This document shows, piece by piece, positions 29,913-39,757 of a stretch of DNA of 64,000 nucleotides. Positions within the stretch are counted from its first letter, which is position 1. The number at the start of each line of letters is the position of its first letter. Below the pieces are notes generated by a model. That model did no database searches and was not told the DNA's origin. It saw only the letters and a program-made list of their open reading frames with translations. This DNA is from an uncultured Alphaproteobacteria bacterium (GTDB lineage Bacteria > Pseudomonadota > Alphaproteobacteria > Rhodobacterales > Rhodobacteraceae). A program made the translations under genes and the position numbers. Where the stretch lies: the NCBI GenBank assembly GCA_902573735.1, contig CACGLH010000003.1, forward strand, positions 1-64,000, written 5' to 3'.

Positions 29913-30770
29913 ATGATTAAAAATATAGACAAATTTAAAGAAACAAAAAATAGAATAGCAGTAATCTCGGGTGAAGGAAATCTTCCTAATCAAATAATAA
30001 AAGAATTAATACTTAATAATATTCATCCTATTGCTTTTTTTCCTAAAAATTTTAATTTATCTCTTCCCATTAATGTAAAAAAAATAGCTTTTGATTTATA
30101 TAACCTTGAAAATTTGATTTATGAATTAAAAAGTAGAGCTGTTAAATACCTCATTTTTGCGGGTAAAATTACCAGATATAATGATTTTGAAACTTCCAAT
30201 AATTTGAAAAATATTGATCTTATGACAGATTATAAAATTGATTTACAAAATACTGATGATAAATTATTGAGAAGTGTTGGTGATTTTTTTGAAAAACAAG
30301 GTTTTGAGATTTTATCAGTACAAAATATATTGCCTAATTTTTTTTTGGAAAAAGGTGTTCCGTCAAAAAGAAAACCTTCTATACAGGACAGAAAAGATAT
30401 AGAAAAGGCAATTAACATCCATAATCTTATGTCAGAAGCTGATATAGGGCAATCTATAGTTGTGGTGAATGGATTATGTATAGGATTAGAGACCCTTCCA
30501 GGAACTGATGCCATGATTGAATTTGTTAAAAATTTTAAGAGAAAAAATAATATTCTTAAAAAACTGTCAGGTGGAATTTTATTTAAATGTTTAAAAAAAA
30601 ATCAAGATGTGCGTTTTGATTTCCCTGTGATTGGTGAAAATACTTTATTAAATATAAAAAAAGCAGAACTTAATGGTTTAGCTCTTGTTGAAAATAAATT
30701 AATTACTTTGAATAAAGATAAATTAATCAAAATTGCAAATAAATTAGATCTTTTTATTTCAATTGATTAA
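29913..30770 (+). CDS. lpxI: UDP-2,3-diacylglucosamine pyrophosphatase LpxI (DUF1009)
   Basis: AVISGEGNLPNQIIKE, DIGQSIVVVNGLCIGLETLPGTDAMI. Confidence 0.92.
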   Translation: MIKNIDKFKETKNRIAVISGEGNLPNQIIKELILNNIHPIAFFPKNFNLSLPINVKKIAFDLYNLENLIYELKSRAVKYLIFAGKITRYNDFETSNNLKNIDLMTDYKIDLQNTDDKLLRSVGDFFEKQGFEILSVQNILPNFFLEKGVPSKRKPSIQDRKDIEKAINIHNLMSEADIGQSIVVVNGLCIGLETLPGTDAMIEFVKNFKRKNNILKKLSGGILFKCLKKNQDVRFDFPVIGENTLLNIKKAELNGLALVENKLITLNKDKLIKIANKLDLFISID

Positions 30771-30788
30771 TAACTTATTGGATTGATT

Positions 30789-32006
30789 ATGTATAAAATT
30801 TTAATAATTGCCGGGGAACCATCTGGTGATAATTTAGGATCAAAATTAATAAAAGAAATGAAAATTCAGTTTGAAGAAAAGTTTCATTCAAATAATTCCA
30901 AAAAACAAGAATTACTTTTTCAAGGAATTGGTGGTCTTAAGATGCAAAATGAAGGATTTGTATGTCTTTATAAAATTGAAGAATTATCAATAATGGGTTT
31001 TTTTGATGTTTTTAAAAGAATTCGAAAAATTTATTCTATTATTTTTGCTTTAAGTAATTACACCAAAGTATGGAAACCAGATTTAATTATTACTATAGAT
31101 AGTCCTGATTTCTGTTTCAGGTTAGTAAATAAAATAAGAAAAATAGACAAATTTGTTCCAATTATTCATTATGTTGCTCCATCAGTTTGGGCTTGGAGAC
31201 CTAAGAGAGCAAAACAAATGTCATTATTGTATGACAAAGTTTTAGCTCTATTTCCCTTTGAAAAACCATATTTTGAAAAATATGGTTTAAGTTGCGATTT
31301 TGTAGGACACCCAATCTCTAAAGCAAGTATACCTTTGGATAGTGAAAGAGAAAATTTTTTTAAAACTATGGAGATTGATGATTCCAATGAAATTATAACA
31401 ATTTTACCAGGCTCAAGAAAATCAGAAATAAAATCCTTACTTCCAATTTATTCAAAATTAATAAATAACTTATGTATACAGTTTAATAATATTAGTTTTG
31501 TAATTCCCATTCCCGAAAATGTAAGTCACTATATGAGACCAAAATTAAATTATAACAAATCAAGGGTTAAAATATTATCAGAATCTAAGATTGGTGTTGA
31601 TAAGTTTGATTCTTTAAAATTTTCTCTTTTTAAATTCTCAACTTTGGCAATTAATACTTCTGGGTCAGTTTCATTAGAGCTTGCTAAAACTGGGACTCCG
31701 ATGGTTTCAATTTATAAATGTGGTTGGTTGTTTGAAAAAATAATCAAATCATTTGTAAAGCTTAAATCAGCAAATCTAATCAATATCATTCTAAAAAAAC
31801 AGGTTATTCCAGAATTTTTATTTGAAAAATGTAAAGTATTAGCAATTGAGAGTTCAGTGAAAGATCTTTTATCAAATCCGTTGTTGCAAAAAGAGCAAAA
31901 AGAAGCCTTTAACAAAGTAATTAAACTTATTTCAACCGATGAGTATAAACAAAGTGAAAAAGCTGCAAAAATTTCATTACAATATTTAAAGGAAGGAATT
32001 TTATAA
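30789..32006 (+). CDS. lpxB: Lipid-A-disaccharide synthase
   Basis: ILIIAGEPSGDNLGSKLIKE, HYVAPSVWAWRPKRAKQ, LPGSRKSEI; ATG 30789. Confidence 0.94.
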   Translation: MYKILIIAGEPSGDNLGSKLIKEMKIQFEEKFHSNNSKKQELLFQGIGGLKMQNEGFVCLYKIEELSIMGFFDVFKRIRKIYSIIFALSNYTKVWKPDLIITIDSPDFCFRLVNKIRKIDKFVPIIHYVAPSVWAWRPKRAKQMSLLYDKVLALFPFEKPYFEKYGLSCDFVGHPISKASIPLDSERENFFKTMEIDDSNEIITILPGSRKSEIKSLLPIYSKLINNLCIQFNNISFVIPIPENVSHYMRPKLNYNKSRVKILSESKIGVDKFDSLKFSLFKFSTLAINTSGSVSLELAKTGTPMVSIYKCGWLFEKIIKSFVKLKSANLINIILKKQVIPEFLFEKCKVLAIESSVKDLLSNPLLQKEQKEAFNKVIKLISTDEYKQSEKAAKISLQYLKEGIL

Positions 32007-32014
32007 ACTTTTAA

Positions 32015-33313
32015 TTAGCGGTCTTTTATTAATACAAATGGTCTTTCAAGATCGCCTGTATAAAGTTGTCTAGGCCTTCCTATTTTTTTGTTAGGATCAG
32101 AATGCATTTCTATCCAATGAGAAATCCAGCCTACCGTTCTTGCAAGAGCAAATATTGGTGTAAACATTGATGTAGGAAATCCCATAGCTTCTAAAATAAT
32201 TCCAGAATAAAAATCTACATTAGGGTACAATTTTTTTTCTATGAAATACTCATCTTCTAATGCAATTTTTTCTAGTTCTTTTGCAACTTGAAGAGTTCTA
32301 TTATTACTTATTCCAAGAAGTTCTAGCACTTCATCTGCACTTTCTTTCATAACTTTGGCTCTGGGATCAAAATTTTTATAAACTCTATGGCCAAATCCCA
32401 TTAACCTAAATGGATCATTTTTGTCTTTTGCTCTTTTTATAAAATCTGGAATTCGATCAACTGATCCAATTTCTTTTAACATATCAAGACAAGCTTCATT
32501 TGCTCCACCATGTGCAGGCCCCCATAAGCATGCAATTCCTGCAGCAATACAGGCAAAAGGATTTGCTCCAGATGAACCAGCAAGACGAACAGTAGAAGTT
32601 GACGCATTTTGTTCATGGTCAGCATGTAATATAAAAATTCGATCCATTGCTTTATTTAAAATTGGGTTTGATTTATATTGTTCTGCTGGAACTGAAAAAC
32701 ACATATATAAAAAGTTTTCAGCATAATCTAAGGAATTATTCGGATATACAAAAGGTTGTCCCATAGAATATTTATAAGCATAAGCAACAATAGTAGGTAG
32801 CTTTGCAATCATTCTTATAGAAGCGACTTCTCTTTGCCAAGCATCGTTAACATCTAAGCTGTCATGATAAAATGAAGACATTGCCCCTTGAACACCACAA
32901 ATTATGGCCATTGGATGAGCATCTCTTCTAAACCCTCTAAAAAAATAAATCATTTGTTCATGCAGCATGGTATGATTAGTTACTCTTTGAGTAAAATCAT
33001 CAAGTTGATTTTTTTGAGGAAGGTTTCCATAAAGAAGTAAAAAACATACTTCGAGAAATGTTGATTTAACAGCTAATTCACCTATATCAAAACCTCTATA
33101 AAGTAGCTTTCCTTTATCACCATCTATGAATGTAATAGAGCTTTCACAAGAAGCTGTTGAAGTAAATCCTGGATCAAAAGTAAAAAGATTACTTATCGTA
33201 TATAAAGATCTTATATCTACTACGTCTGGACCAGTAGATCCTGTTATCACCGGCAAATCAAATTTTTTATTGTTTATATCTAGTAAGACTTTATTTCTAT
33301 TTCTATTTTCCAT
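32015..33313 (-). CDS. gltA: Citrate synthase
   Basis: [65 protein letters not shown]; start MENRNRNK at 33313. Confidence 0.97.
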   Translation of the reverse strand: MENRNRNKVLLDINNKKFDLPVITGSTGPDVVDIRSLYTISNLFTFDPGFTSTASCESSITFIDGDKGKLLYRGFDIGELAVKSTFLEVCFLLLYGNLPQKNQLDDFTQRVTNHTMLHEQMIYFFRGFRRDAHPMAIICGVQGAMSSFYHDSLDVNDAWQREVASIRMIAKLPTIVAYAYKYSMGQPFVYPNNSLDYAENFLYMCFSVPAEQYKSNPILNKAMDRIFILHADHEQNASTSTVRLAGSSGANPFACIAAGIACLWGPAHGGANEACLDMLKEIGSVDRIPDFIKRAKDKNDPFRLMGFGHRVYKNFDPRAKVMKESADEVLELLGISNNRTLQVAKELEKIALEDEYFIEKKLYPNVDFYSGIILEAMGFPTSMFTPIFALARTVGWISHWIEMHSDPNKKIGRPRQLYTGDLERPFVLIKDR

Positions 33314-33314
33314 A

Positions 33315-34724
33315 CTACCTTTCCAAAATAGCAAACCTTCGAACTACCTCTAATTTTCCTAAAACCAACATCATATCATATATTCCAGGTGAATTAGTTG
33401 TACCCACTATAGCGATTCTAATTAATTTGGCCACATCTTTAAAACCTATGTTCTTTTCAGAAGAAAAGGTTTTGATTGTTTCAATAATGTTTTCTTTTGA
33501 CCATTTGATATTTTTTAACTTATCTGCAAGGTTTTTAATTATTAATAAATTTTGATTATTTAAATGTTTTTTATTCTCTTTACTAATTTTTATGTTATCT
33601 CTTATTAATATAAATTCTGATTGTTGATAAAGTTCATTAAAATTTTTAGATCTAATTTTTAGAAATGGTAAAGCCACTTTTATTTTATTTTGCTGATCTT
33701 TTGTCAAGACAGGTAGACTACTGGATTTTATGAAATAATTAAAATCATTGATTATTTTTTCATCACATGTATGTCTTATAATTTTTCCACATATGTCATT
33801 CAATTTGATTGGGTCAAATCTTGCAGGGCTCTTCACAATTTTTTTTATCGCAAAATCTTTTATTATTTCATCAATACCTTTTAATTCATCATTGCCAGTG
33901 TTTATACCTAATTGACACAAATAACGGACTAAAGCAGAAGACTTAATGCCTTCAATGATATAGGAATTGACACCAACAGCACCATGCCTTTTTGATAATT
34001 TTTTCCCATCAAGACCATGTATAAGTGGTATATGTGAAAATCTTGGTATTTGCCAATCAAGTGCATTATATATAAGTTTTTGTCTAGCTGTATTTGTTAA
34101 ATGATCATCACCTCTTATTACGTCAGTTATTTTAAAATCATGATCATCAACAACTGCTGCAAGATTGTATGTTGCTGATCCGTCAGATCTTGACAAAACA
34201 AGATCATCTAAGTCTTTACAGTTCCAATTTATTTCTCCCTGAACTTCATCATGAATAGTAATTTTACCTATATCTGGGACTTTAAGTCTTACAACATATT
34301 GGTCATTTTTGTTTTTATTTACTTTTTCTCTCCAGGGTGAAATAAATTTTGTTGTTTTTCCAAGTTTTAATAGTTTTTTTTTATAATTATTGATTTCATT
34401 TTGTGTCGAATAACATTTATAAGCTAATTTATTTTCTAATAATTTTGAAATGACATCTTTATAGGTTTTATTTCTTTTTGATTGATAAATTACCTCATTA
34501 TCCCAGTTGATACCTAACCATTTAAGTCCTTCAAATATTGCAGATAATGCATCTTTATTTAAACGAGATTTATCAGTATCTTCTATTCTTAGTAGAAACT
34601 TACCTTTACATTTTTTGGCAAAAATCCAGTTAAACAGTGCTGTACGTGCTCCTCCAATATGAAGATAACCCGTTGGTGATGGTGCAAACCTAGTTATAAT
34701 ATCAGTTTTTTTAAATTTATTCAT
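33315..34724 (-). CDS. gltX: Glutamyl-tRNA synthetase
   Basis: [37 protein letters not shown]. Confidence 0.96.
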   Translation of the reverse strand: MNKFKKTDIITRFAPSPTGYLHIGGARTALFNWIFAKKCKGKFLLRIEDTDKSRLNKDALSAIFEGLKWLGINWDNEVIYQSKRNKTYKDVISKLLENKLAYKCYSTQNEINNYKKKLLKLGKTTKFISPWREKVNKNKNDQYVVRLKVPDIGKITIHDEVQGEINWNCKDLDDLVLSRSDGSATYNLAAVVDDHDFKITDVIRGDDHLTNTARQKLIYNALDWQIPRFSHIPLIHGLDGKKLSKRHGAVGVNSYIIEGIKSSALVRYLCQLGINTGNDELKGIDEIIKDFAIKKIVKSPARFDPIKLNDICGKIIRHTCDEKIINDFNYFIKSSSLPVLTKDQQNKIKVALPFLKIRSKNFNELYQQSEFILIRDNIKISKENKKHLNNQNLLIIKNLADKLKNIKWSKENIIETIKTFSSEKNIGFKDVAKLIRIAIVGTTNSPGIYDMMLVLGKLEVVRRFAILER

Positions 34725-34753
34725 TTTTTATAAACATAGACTATACAATTTTA

Positions 34754-35425
34754 TTAATTATATCTTCTAATTAAACCGGATAATATACCTTGAATTTTTA
34801 TATTTGACCCAGATTTATATACCTGTGATTTATAGTTTTTATTTTCTGCTTCAAGTACTACTTCTTTACCATTTTTTCTAAACCTTTTAAGTGTGGTTTC
34901 TGTCTCATCAATTAGAGCTACAACTAAATCTCCATCTTTTGCATCATTTTTTTGTTTTATGATTGCAATGTCTCCTTCATTTATTCCAATATCAATCATT
35001 GAATCACCAATTATATTAAGAGCAAAATAATTTCCTTCACCCATTAGATAATTTGGAACATTCAATTTTTCATTATCGTTATAAATAGCATCAATTGGTA
35101 AACCAGCTGCTATATTGCCAACAAGTGGTATATTTAAAGAATTTATATTATTTTCACTTTTCTTATTTAAATTAATTTGATTAAAATTATCTATTGATAA
35201 TTCACTTATTGATTTATAAGACTTCAAAATTTCAATTGATCTTGCCCTATGTGGCAATCTTCTTAAAAAACCTCTTTCTTCAAGAGCACTTATAAGTCGA
35301 TGTATTCCTGATTTGGATTTAAGATTTAATGCAGATTTCATTTCTTCGAATGAAGGAGGTATAGCTGAATGTGTTATTTTTTTTTCAAGAAAAATTAATA
35401 ATTCTAATTGTTTTTTTGTAAGCAT
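34754..35425 (-). CDS. lexA: LexA repressor
   Basis: MLTKKQLELLIFLEKKI wHTH; cleavage region NIAAGLPIDA; catalytic GDSMIDIGINEGD and Lys in TTLKRF. Confidence 0.95.
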   Translation of the reverse strand: MLTKKQLELLIFLEKKITHSAIPPSFEEMKSALNLKSKSGIHRLISALEERGFLRRLPHRARSIEILKSYKSISELSIDNFNQINLNKKSENNINSLNIPLVGNIAAGLPIDAIYNDNEKLNVPNYLMGEGNYFALNIIGDSMIDIGINEGDIAIIKQKNDAKDGDLVVALIDETETTLKRFRKNGKEVVLEAENKNYKSQVYKSGSNIKIQGILSGLIRRYN

Positions 35426-35445
35426 AAAATTTCTTTCTAATTAAT

Positions 35446-35460
35446 GTTCTATAATTGTTC
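35446..35460. promoter_or_regulatory. SOS box (alphaproteobacterial LexA site GTTC-N7-GTTC)
   Basis: GTTCTATAATTGTTC, 21-35 bp upstream of lexA ATG. Confidence 0.85.
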
Positions 35461-35488
35461 TTTTTTTATGTCAAGAAATCTTAAATAA

Positions 35489-36733
35489 TTAAATCAATTT
35501 AATGATATCTACTTTATCTCCTTTTACTTTAGCAGGGTCAAATGGTGGTCTTATGACTAAACAATTTGATTCTTGTAACGTTTTTGTTAAAGAACTATCT
35601 TGTTCATTCTTTAACGAAACGATCTTTTTTTGATTTATATCAAATACATTTCCTCTCATAAAATGCATTCTTGAACCATTTGCTTGTATATCTGAATTTA
35701 AGTGTACAGATGACAATGAAAATTTTTTAGGTCTTAAATTAAATATTTCTTCAATTAATGGAATTACAAATAATTGTGTACATACATAAGAAGAAACAGG
35801 ATTTCCAGGTAATCCAATTATTGGTTTTTTATTTAAAATTCCAGCAAAAGTTGGTTTGCCAGGTCTGATATTTACTTTTTCAAAAATAAACTTTCCCCCC
35901 ATTTTTTTTATTGCATCTTTTACAAGGTCATAGTTTCCAACTGATGCTCCACCAATTGTTATAATTAAATCTGAATTTTTAAGGGCATTGATTAAATTTT
36001 TTGATATTGAGAGGATAGTATCCTCTGCAATGGGTAAAATTTCACATTTGCAGGAGTATTTTTTTAATAAACCACTAATTCCATAAGCATTAGACGCATA
36101 TATCTTATTTCTTTTAATTTTTTTCCCTGGCTCAAGTAATTCATTACCAATTGAAAGTATTGAAATTTTAAGTTTTTTATAAACTTCAAACTTTCCATAT
36201 CCCATAGAAGCAAAAAGTAATAAATCTCTTGGTGAAAGTATGGTGCAACCTTCGATAAAGTTTCCTTTTTTAAAATCAGTACCTTTTTTTCTAATAAAAG
36301 TATTTTCTGAATTATTACATTTTATAATTCTAATTTTATTTTCGCTTAATATTTTAACATTTTCTTGAATAATTACTTTATTTGTACCTTCAGGAATTAT
36401 ACCACCAGTAAATATTCTTACAGCTTGTCCTGTTGATACTTTTTTTTTGCTAGGAGAACCAGCAGATGATTCATCAATTACTTGAAGAATTTTTTCTCTA
36501 TGAGAATCTCTTTTTTTAATTGCATATCCATCCATAGATGAAATATCTGCAGGGGGGTTATCACATAAAGTAATCAATTTTTTCGATAAAATTCGTCCAA
36601 TAGATTTGCTTAAAGTTATTTTATCAGTTTTGACTATTATATATTTCTTTAGAGATAAAATTAAATTTATTGCTTCATCGAAGTTGATTAATTTTTGATT
36701 AATCCCTGACAAATTTACCAGACCTTCCACCAT
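35489..36733 (-). CDS. moeA: Molybdopterin molybdenumtransferase MoeA
   Basis: DNPPADISSMDGYAIK, GNELLEPG, ITIGGASVGNYDLVKDA, GLPGNPVSSYVC; start chosen at MVEGLV. Confidence 0.93.
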   Translation of the reverse strand: MVEGLVNLSGINQKLINFDEAINLILSLKKYIIVKTDKITLSKSIGRILSKKLITLCDNPPADISSMDGYAIKKRDSHREKILQVIDESSAGSPSKKKVSTGQAVRIFTGGIIPEGTNKVIIQENVKILSENKIRIIKCNNSENTFIRKKGTDFKKGNFIEGCTILSPRDLLLFASMGYGKFEVYKKLKISILSIGNELLEPGKKIKRNKIYASNAYGISGLLKKYSCKCEILPIAEDTILSISKNLINALKNSDLIITIGGASVGNYDLVKDAIKKMGGKFIFEKVNIRPGKPTFAGILNKKPIIGLPGNPVSSYVCTQLFVIPLIEEIFNLRPKKFSLSSVHLNSDIQANGSRMHFMRGNVFDINQKKIVSLKNEQDSSLTKTLQESNCLVIRPPFDPAKVKGDKVDIIKLI

Positions 36734-37190
36734 CTTTATAATCAAGCCAAATATCACTAATCTTTATTTTTTTATCAACAGCTTTTAACATATCATATAT
36801 AGTTAATCCTGCTATCGTAGTAGCTACAAGAGCTTCCATTTCAACTCCTGTTTTATCAGATGCAATTGACGTTGACTTTATCACTATGCAATTTTCTTTA
36901 TCATAAAAATTATAACTAATATCAACTTTTTCTAAATTTAATTGATGACATAGTGGAATTAATTCCGAAGTTTTTTTTGAAGCCATTATACCTGCTACCC
37001 TTGCAGTATTTAATATATCGCCCTTTTTTGATTTATTTTTTTTTAGCAACTTATAGGATGTATTATTTAGAAAAACCTTTGAACTAGCTATCGCTTTCCT
37101 TTTAGTAATATCTTTTCCATTAACATCCACCATCGATGCTTTTTCGTATTCATCTATATGACTAAGTGTGGCTTCTTTTTTTTTGATCAT
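36699..37190 (-). CDS. moaC: Cyclic pyranopterin monophosphate synthase accessory protein MoaC
   Basis: LSHIDEYEKASMVDVNGKDITKRKAIA, TARVAGIMASKKTSELIPLCHQLNLEKV, GVEMEALVATTIAGLTIYDMLKAVDK. Confidence 0.95.
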   Translation of the reverse strand: MIKKKEATLSHIDEYEKASMVDVNGKDITKRKAIASSKVFLNNTSYKLLKKNKSKKGDILNTARVAGIMASKKTSELIPLCHQLNLEKVDISYNFYDKENCIVIKSTSIASDKTGVEMEALVATTIAGLTIYDMLKAVDKKIKISDIWLDYKDGGRSGKFVRD

Positions 37191-37982
37191 TTATTTAACT
37201 AATAGTTTTGAAAATTCATTTTCTATATTTTTAGATTTCATAAAATTTTCTCCAATGAGGAAAGAATTAACACCACAGCCCATTATTAATTCAATATCTT
37301 GTCTAGTAAAAATACCACTTTCAGAAATAACCTTGTGGTCGTTTGGAATTTGTTTTGCAAGATTTAAAGTTGTACCCAAATCAGTTTGGAAGGAATTCAA
37401 ATCCCTATTGTTAATTCCAATTAATTTTGAATTCATACACAATGCTCTATCTAATTCTTCTTGATTATGAATTTCTAAAATTACATCCATGCCTAGTTCT
37501 AAGGCTTTACTTTCTATAAAAGAGGCCTCTTTATTAGTTAATGCTGCCATTATTATCAAAATACAATCTGATCCTATAGATCTACTTTCATAAACTTGAA
37601 TTTCATCAAAAATAAATTCTTTTCTTAATATTGGAATATTTGAATTTTCTCTTACAGCTATTAAATCTTCGTTTTTCCCTTGAAAGCTAGGTTCATCAGT
37701 AAGAATAGATATACATGAAGCTCCACACTTTTCATAAGATTGAGCAATATCTACAGGAGCAAAATCTTTTCGGAATATACCTTTTGAAGGTGATGCTTTT
37801 TTTATTTCAGCGATGATATTTATGTTTGGTAGATTAGTAGTATTAAGCTTATTAAAGAACCCAATAGGTGGTGTTGTATTAAAAGCTTTTTTTTCAAAAG
37901 AAGCTATCCCAACATGGTCCTTTAAAGTTTGGATTTCTTTAATTTTATATTTTTTAATTTTTTGTAATATTGACGGTTTCAT
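37191..37982 (-). CDS. trpC: Indole-3-glycerol phosphate synthase
   Basis: IIAEIKKASPSKGIFRKDFAP, LIGINNRDLNSFQTDL, ISESGIFTRQDI. Confidence 0.96.
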   Translation of the reverse strand: MKPSILQKIKKYKIKEIQTLKDHVGIASFEKKAFNTTPPIGFFNKLNTTNLPNINIIAEIKKASPSKGIFRKDFAPVDIAQSYEKCGASCISILTDEPSFQGKNEDLIAVRENSNIPILRKEFIFDEIQVYESRSIGSDCILIIMAALTNKEASFIESKALELGMDVILEIHNQEELDRALCMNSKLIGINNRDLNSFQTDLGTTLNLAKQIPNDHKVISESGIFTRQDIELIMGCGVNSFLIGENFMKSKNIENEFSKLLVK

Positions 37983-38998
37983 TAGCTTTCTTTAGAAAAG
38001 TTTCTAAGTTCATTAAGTTTACAAAGTGCAAAACCATTATCAAGAGAATTTGTTGCTTCAATTATTCCAGCTTCTAGGTTTTCTACTACTCCTGATAAAT
38101 ATATTGCAGCAGCAGAATTTAATATTACCGAATCTCTGTACGCACTTTTTTTACCTGATAAAAGAGCCATAAATTCAGATGCATTATATTTGGGGTCTCC
38201 TCCAACTAACTCACTAAATGGGTGTGTTGTAAACCCTAAGTCTTTTGGATTAACCTTAAATTTACTAATAAGACCATTTTTTATTTCTACAACATAACTT
38301 ATTCCTGATATTGATAATTCATCAGTACCATCACCTCCATGAACTAGCCAAGCCGATTTAGTTCCTAATGATAATAAAGTTTGAGCCATTGGTTCTAACA
38401 ATTTTTTATCAAAAGCTCCTGTCAATTGAATTTTAACACCAGCTGGATTTGTCATAGGACCTAAAATATTAAAAATAGTTCTAATTCCTAATTCTGTACG
38501 AACTGGCATAACATTTTTCATTGCTGGATGATATAAAGGAGCCATCATAAAACAAATACCTATTTGATCCAGACTTTGTTTAGCTGTCTTTGGTTCCATC
38601 ATTATATCTATTCCTAATTCTTCTAATATATTTGCAGCACCAGATTTTGATGAAATATTTTTATTTCCGTGTTTTGCAACCTTTATTCCTACACCAGCTG
38701 TAACTAGAGCACTCGCAGTAGAAATATTTAAAGTTCCTTTTCCATCTCCACCTGTTCCTACAATATCTATAGTATTTTCATCTGATATGATTTTTTTGCT
38801 ATGTTTTCTCATAGCTTTTGTTGCCCCAATAATTTCATCAATGGTCTCACCTCTGGATCGAAGAGTTGATAAAATAGCACTTAATTTTATGTCAGAAAAT
38901 TCACCTGACATTATATAATTGAAAAGAATTTCTGACTTTTCTACAGAAAGACTTTTTTCTAAAGCTTCAAAAAAGACCTTGTTTTTACTTTCCGTCAT
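37982..38998 (-). CDS. trpD: Anthranilate phosphoribosyltransferase
   Basis: DIVGTGGDGKGTLNISTASALVTAGVGIKVAKHGNKNISSKSGAANILEELGI. Confidence 0.97.
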   Translation of the reverse strand: MTESKNKVFFEALEKSLSVEKSEILFNYIMSGEFSDIKLSAILSTLRSRGETIDEIIGATKAMRKHSKKIISDENTIDIVGTGGDGKGTLNISTASALVTAGVGIKVAKHGNKNISSKSGAANILEELGIDIMMEPKTAKQSLDQIGICFMMAPLYHPAMKNVMPVRTELGIRTIFNILGPMTNPAGVKIQLTGAFDKKLLEPMAQTLLSLGTKSAWLVHGGDGTDELSISGISYVVEIKNGLISKFKVNPKDLGFTTHPFSELVGGDPKYNASEFMALLSGKKSAYRDSVILNSAAAIYLSGVVENLEAGIIEATNSLDNGFALCKLNELRNFSKES

Positions 38999-39575
38999 AA
39001 ATACTTTCCATAATTTTTATAAAATTTTTTAATAATTTATGTCCATGTTCACTCATAATAGATTCTGGGTGGAATTGAACACCATAAACCGGCAATTTTT
39101 TATGCTGTATCGCCATAATCTCGCCACAATCTGTTTCAGCTGTTATCTCTAAATTATTTGGAAAGTTTTTTTTTGATATTGATAATGAATGATATCTTGT
39201 AGCATTAAAGGGGGAGGGTAATTCATTAAAAATTCCTCTACAAATATGATTAATTTTATCAGTCTTTCCATGTACGATATTTTTAGCAGAAATAATATTC
39301 GCTCCAAACACTTGTCCAATAGTTTGATGTCCTAAACATACGCCTAGGATTGGAATTTTTTTTAAAGCTGCTTTTTTAGCTATATCAAGTGATACTCCCG
39401 CTTTATCTGGATTGCAAGGACCGGGAGAAATTACTATGGCTTTAGGTTTCAAATCTAGTAATTCGTTAGCATTTTTCTCATCATTCTTAAATAATGTAAC
39501 ATTATTACCTATTTCACCAAAATAGTGAACTAGATTATATGTAAAACTATCGTAATTATCTATTAAAATTATCAT
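38985..39575 (-). CDS. trpG: Anthranilate synthase glutamine amidotransferase component
   Basis: IDNYDSFTYNLVHYFGE, GVCLGHQTIGQVFG, YGVQFHPESIMSEHG. Confidence 0.96.
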   Translation of the reverse strand: MIILIDNYDSFTYNLVHYFGEIGNNVTLFKNDEKNANELLDLKPKAIVISPGPCNPDKAGVSLDIAKKAALKKIPILGVCLGHQTIGQVFGANIISAKNIVHGKTDKINHICRGIFNELPSPFNATRYHSLSISKKNFPNNLEITAETDCGEIMAIQHKKLPVYGVQFHPESIMSEHGHKLLKNFIKIMESIYDGK

Positions 39576-39638
39576 GAAAAAACTTTAAAAACTTTTGTTA
39601 ATTTGATATTAGAAAAAAAACTTTTTGAAAAGAGATTA

Positions 39639-39755
39639 ATGAATAATGTTAATAAAAAAAATGGTAGTCTTTTTAAAGGAATTTTTTTTGGTATTCTATT
39701 TTGGGTAGTGATAGTTTTAGTATTTATAATAGTAAGAATATTTTTGAATTTATAA
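39639..39755 (+). CDS. Putative 38-aa single-pass membrane microprotein
   Basis: ORF MNNVNKKNGSLFKGIFFGILFWVVIVLVFIIVRIFLNL*, Lys/Asn N-terminus then one hydrophobic helix; fills the trpE-trpG gap on the opposite strand; below the ORF-track length cutoff. Confidence 0.4.
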   Translation: MNNVNKKNGSLFKGIFFGILFWVVIVLVFIIVRIFLNL

Positions 39756-39757
39756 AA

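Noticed and set aside
33121-33360. Plus-strand ORF over the gltA/gltX junction
   Set aside because: Antisense to two conserved genes; no independent support.
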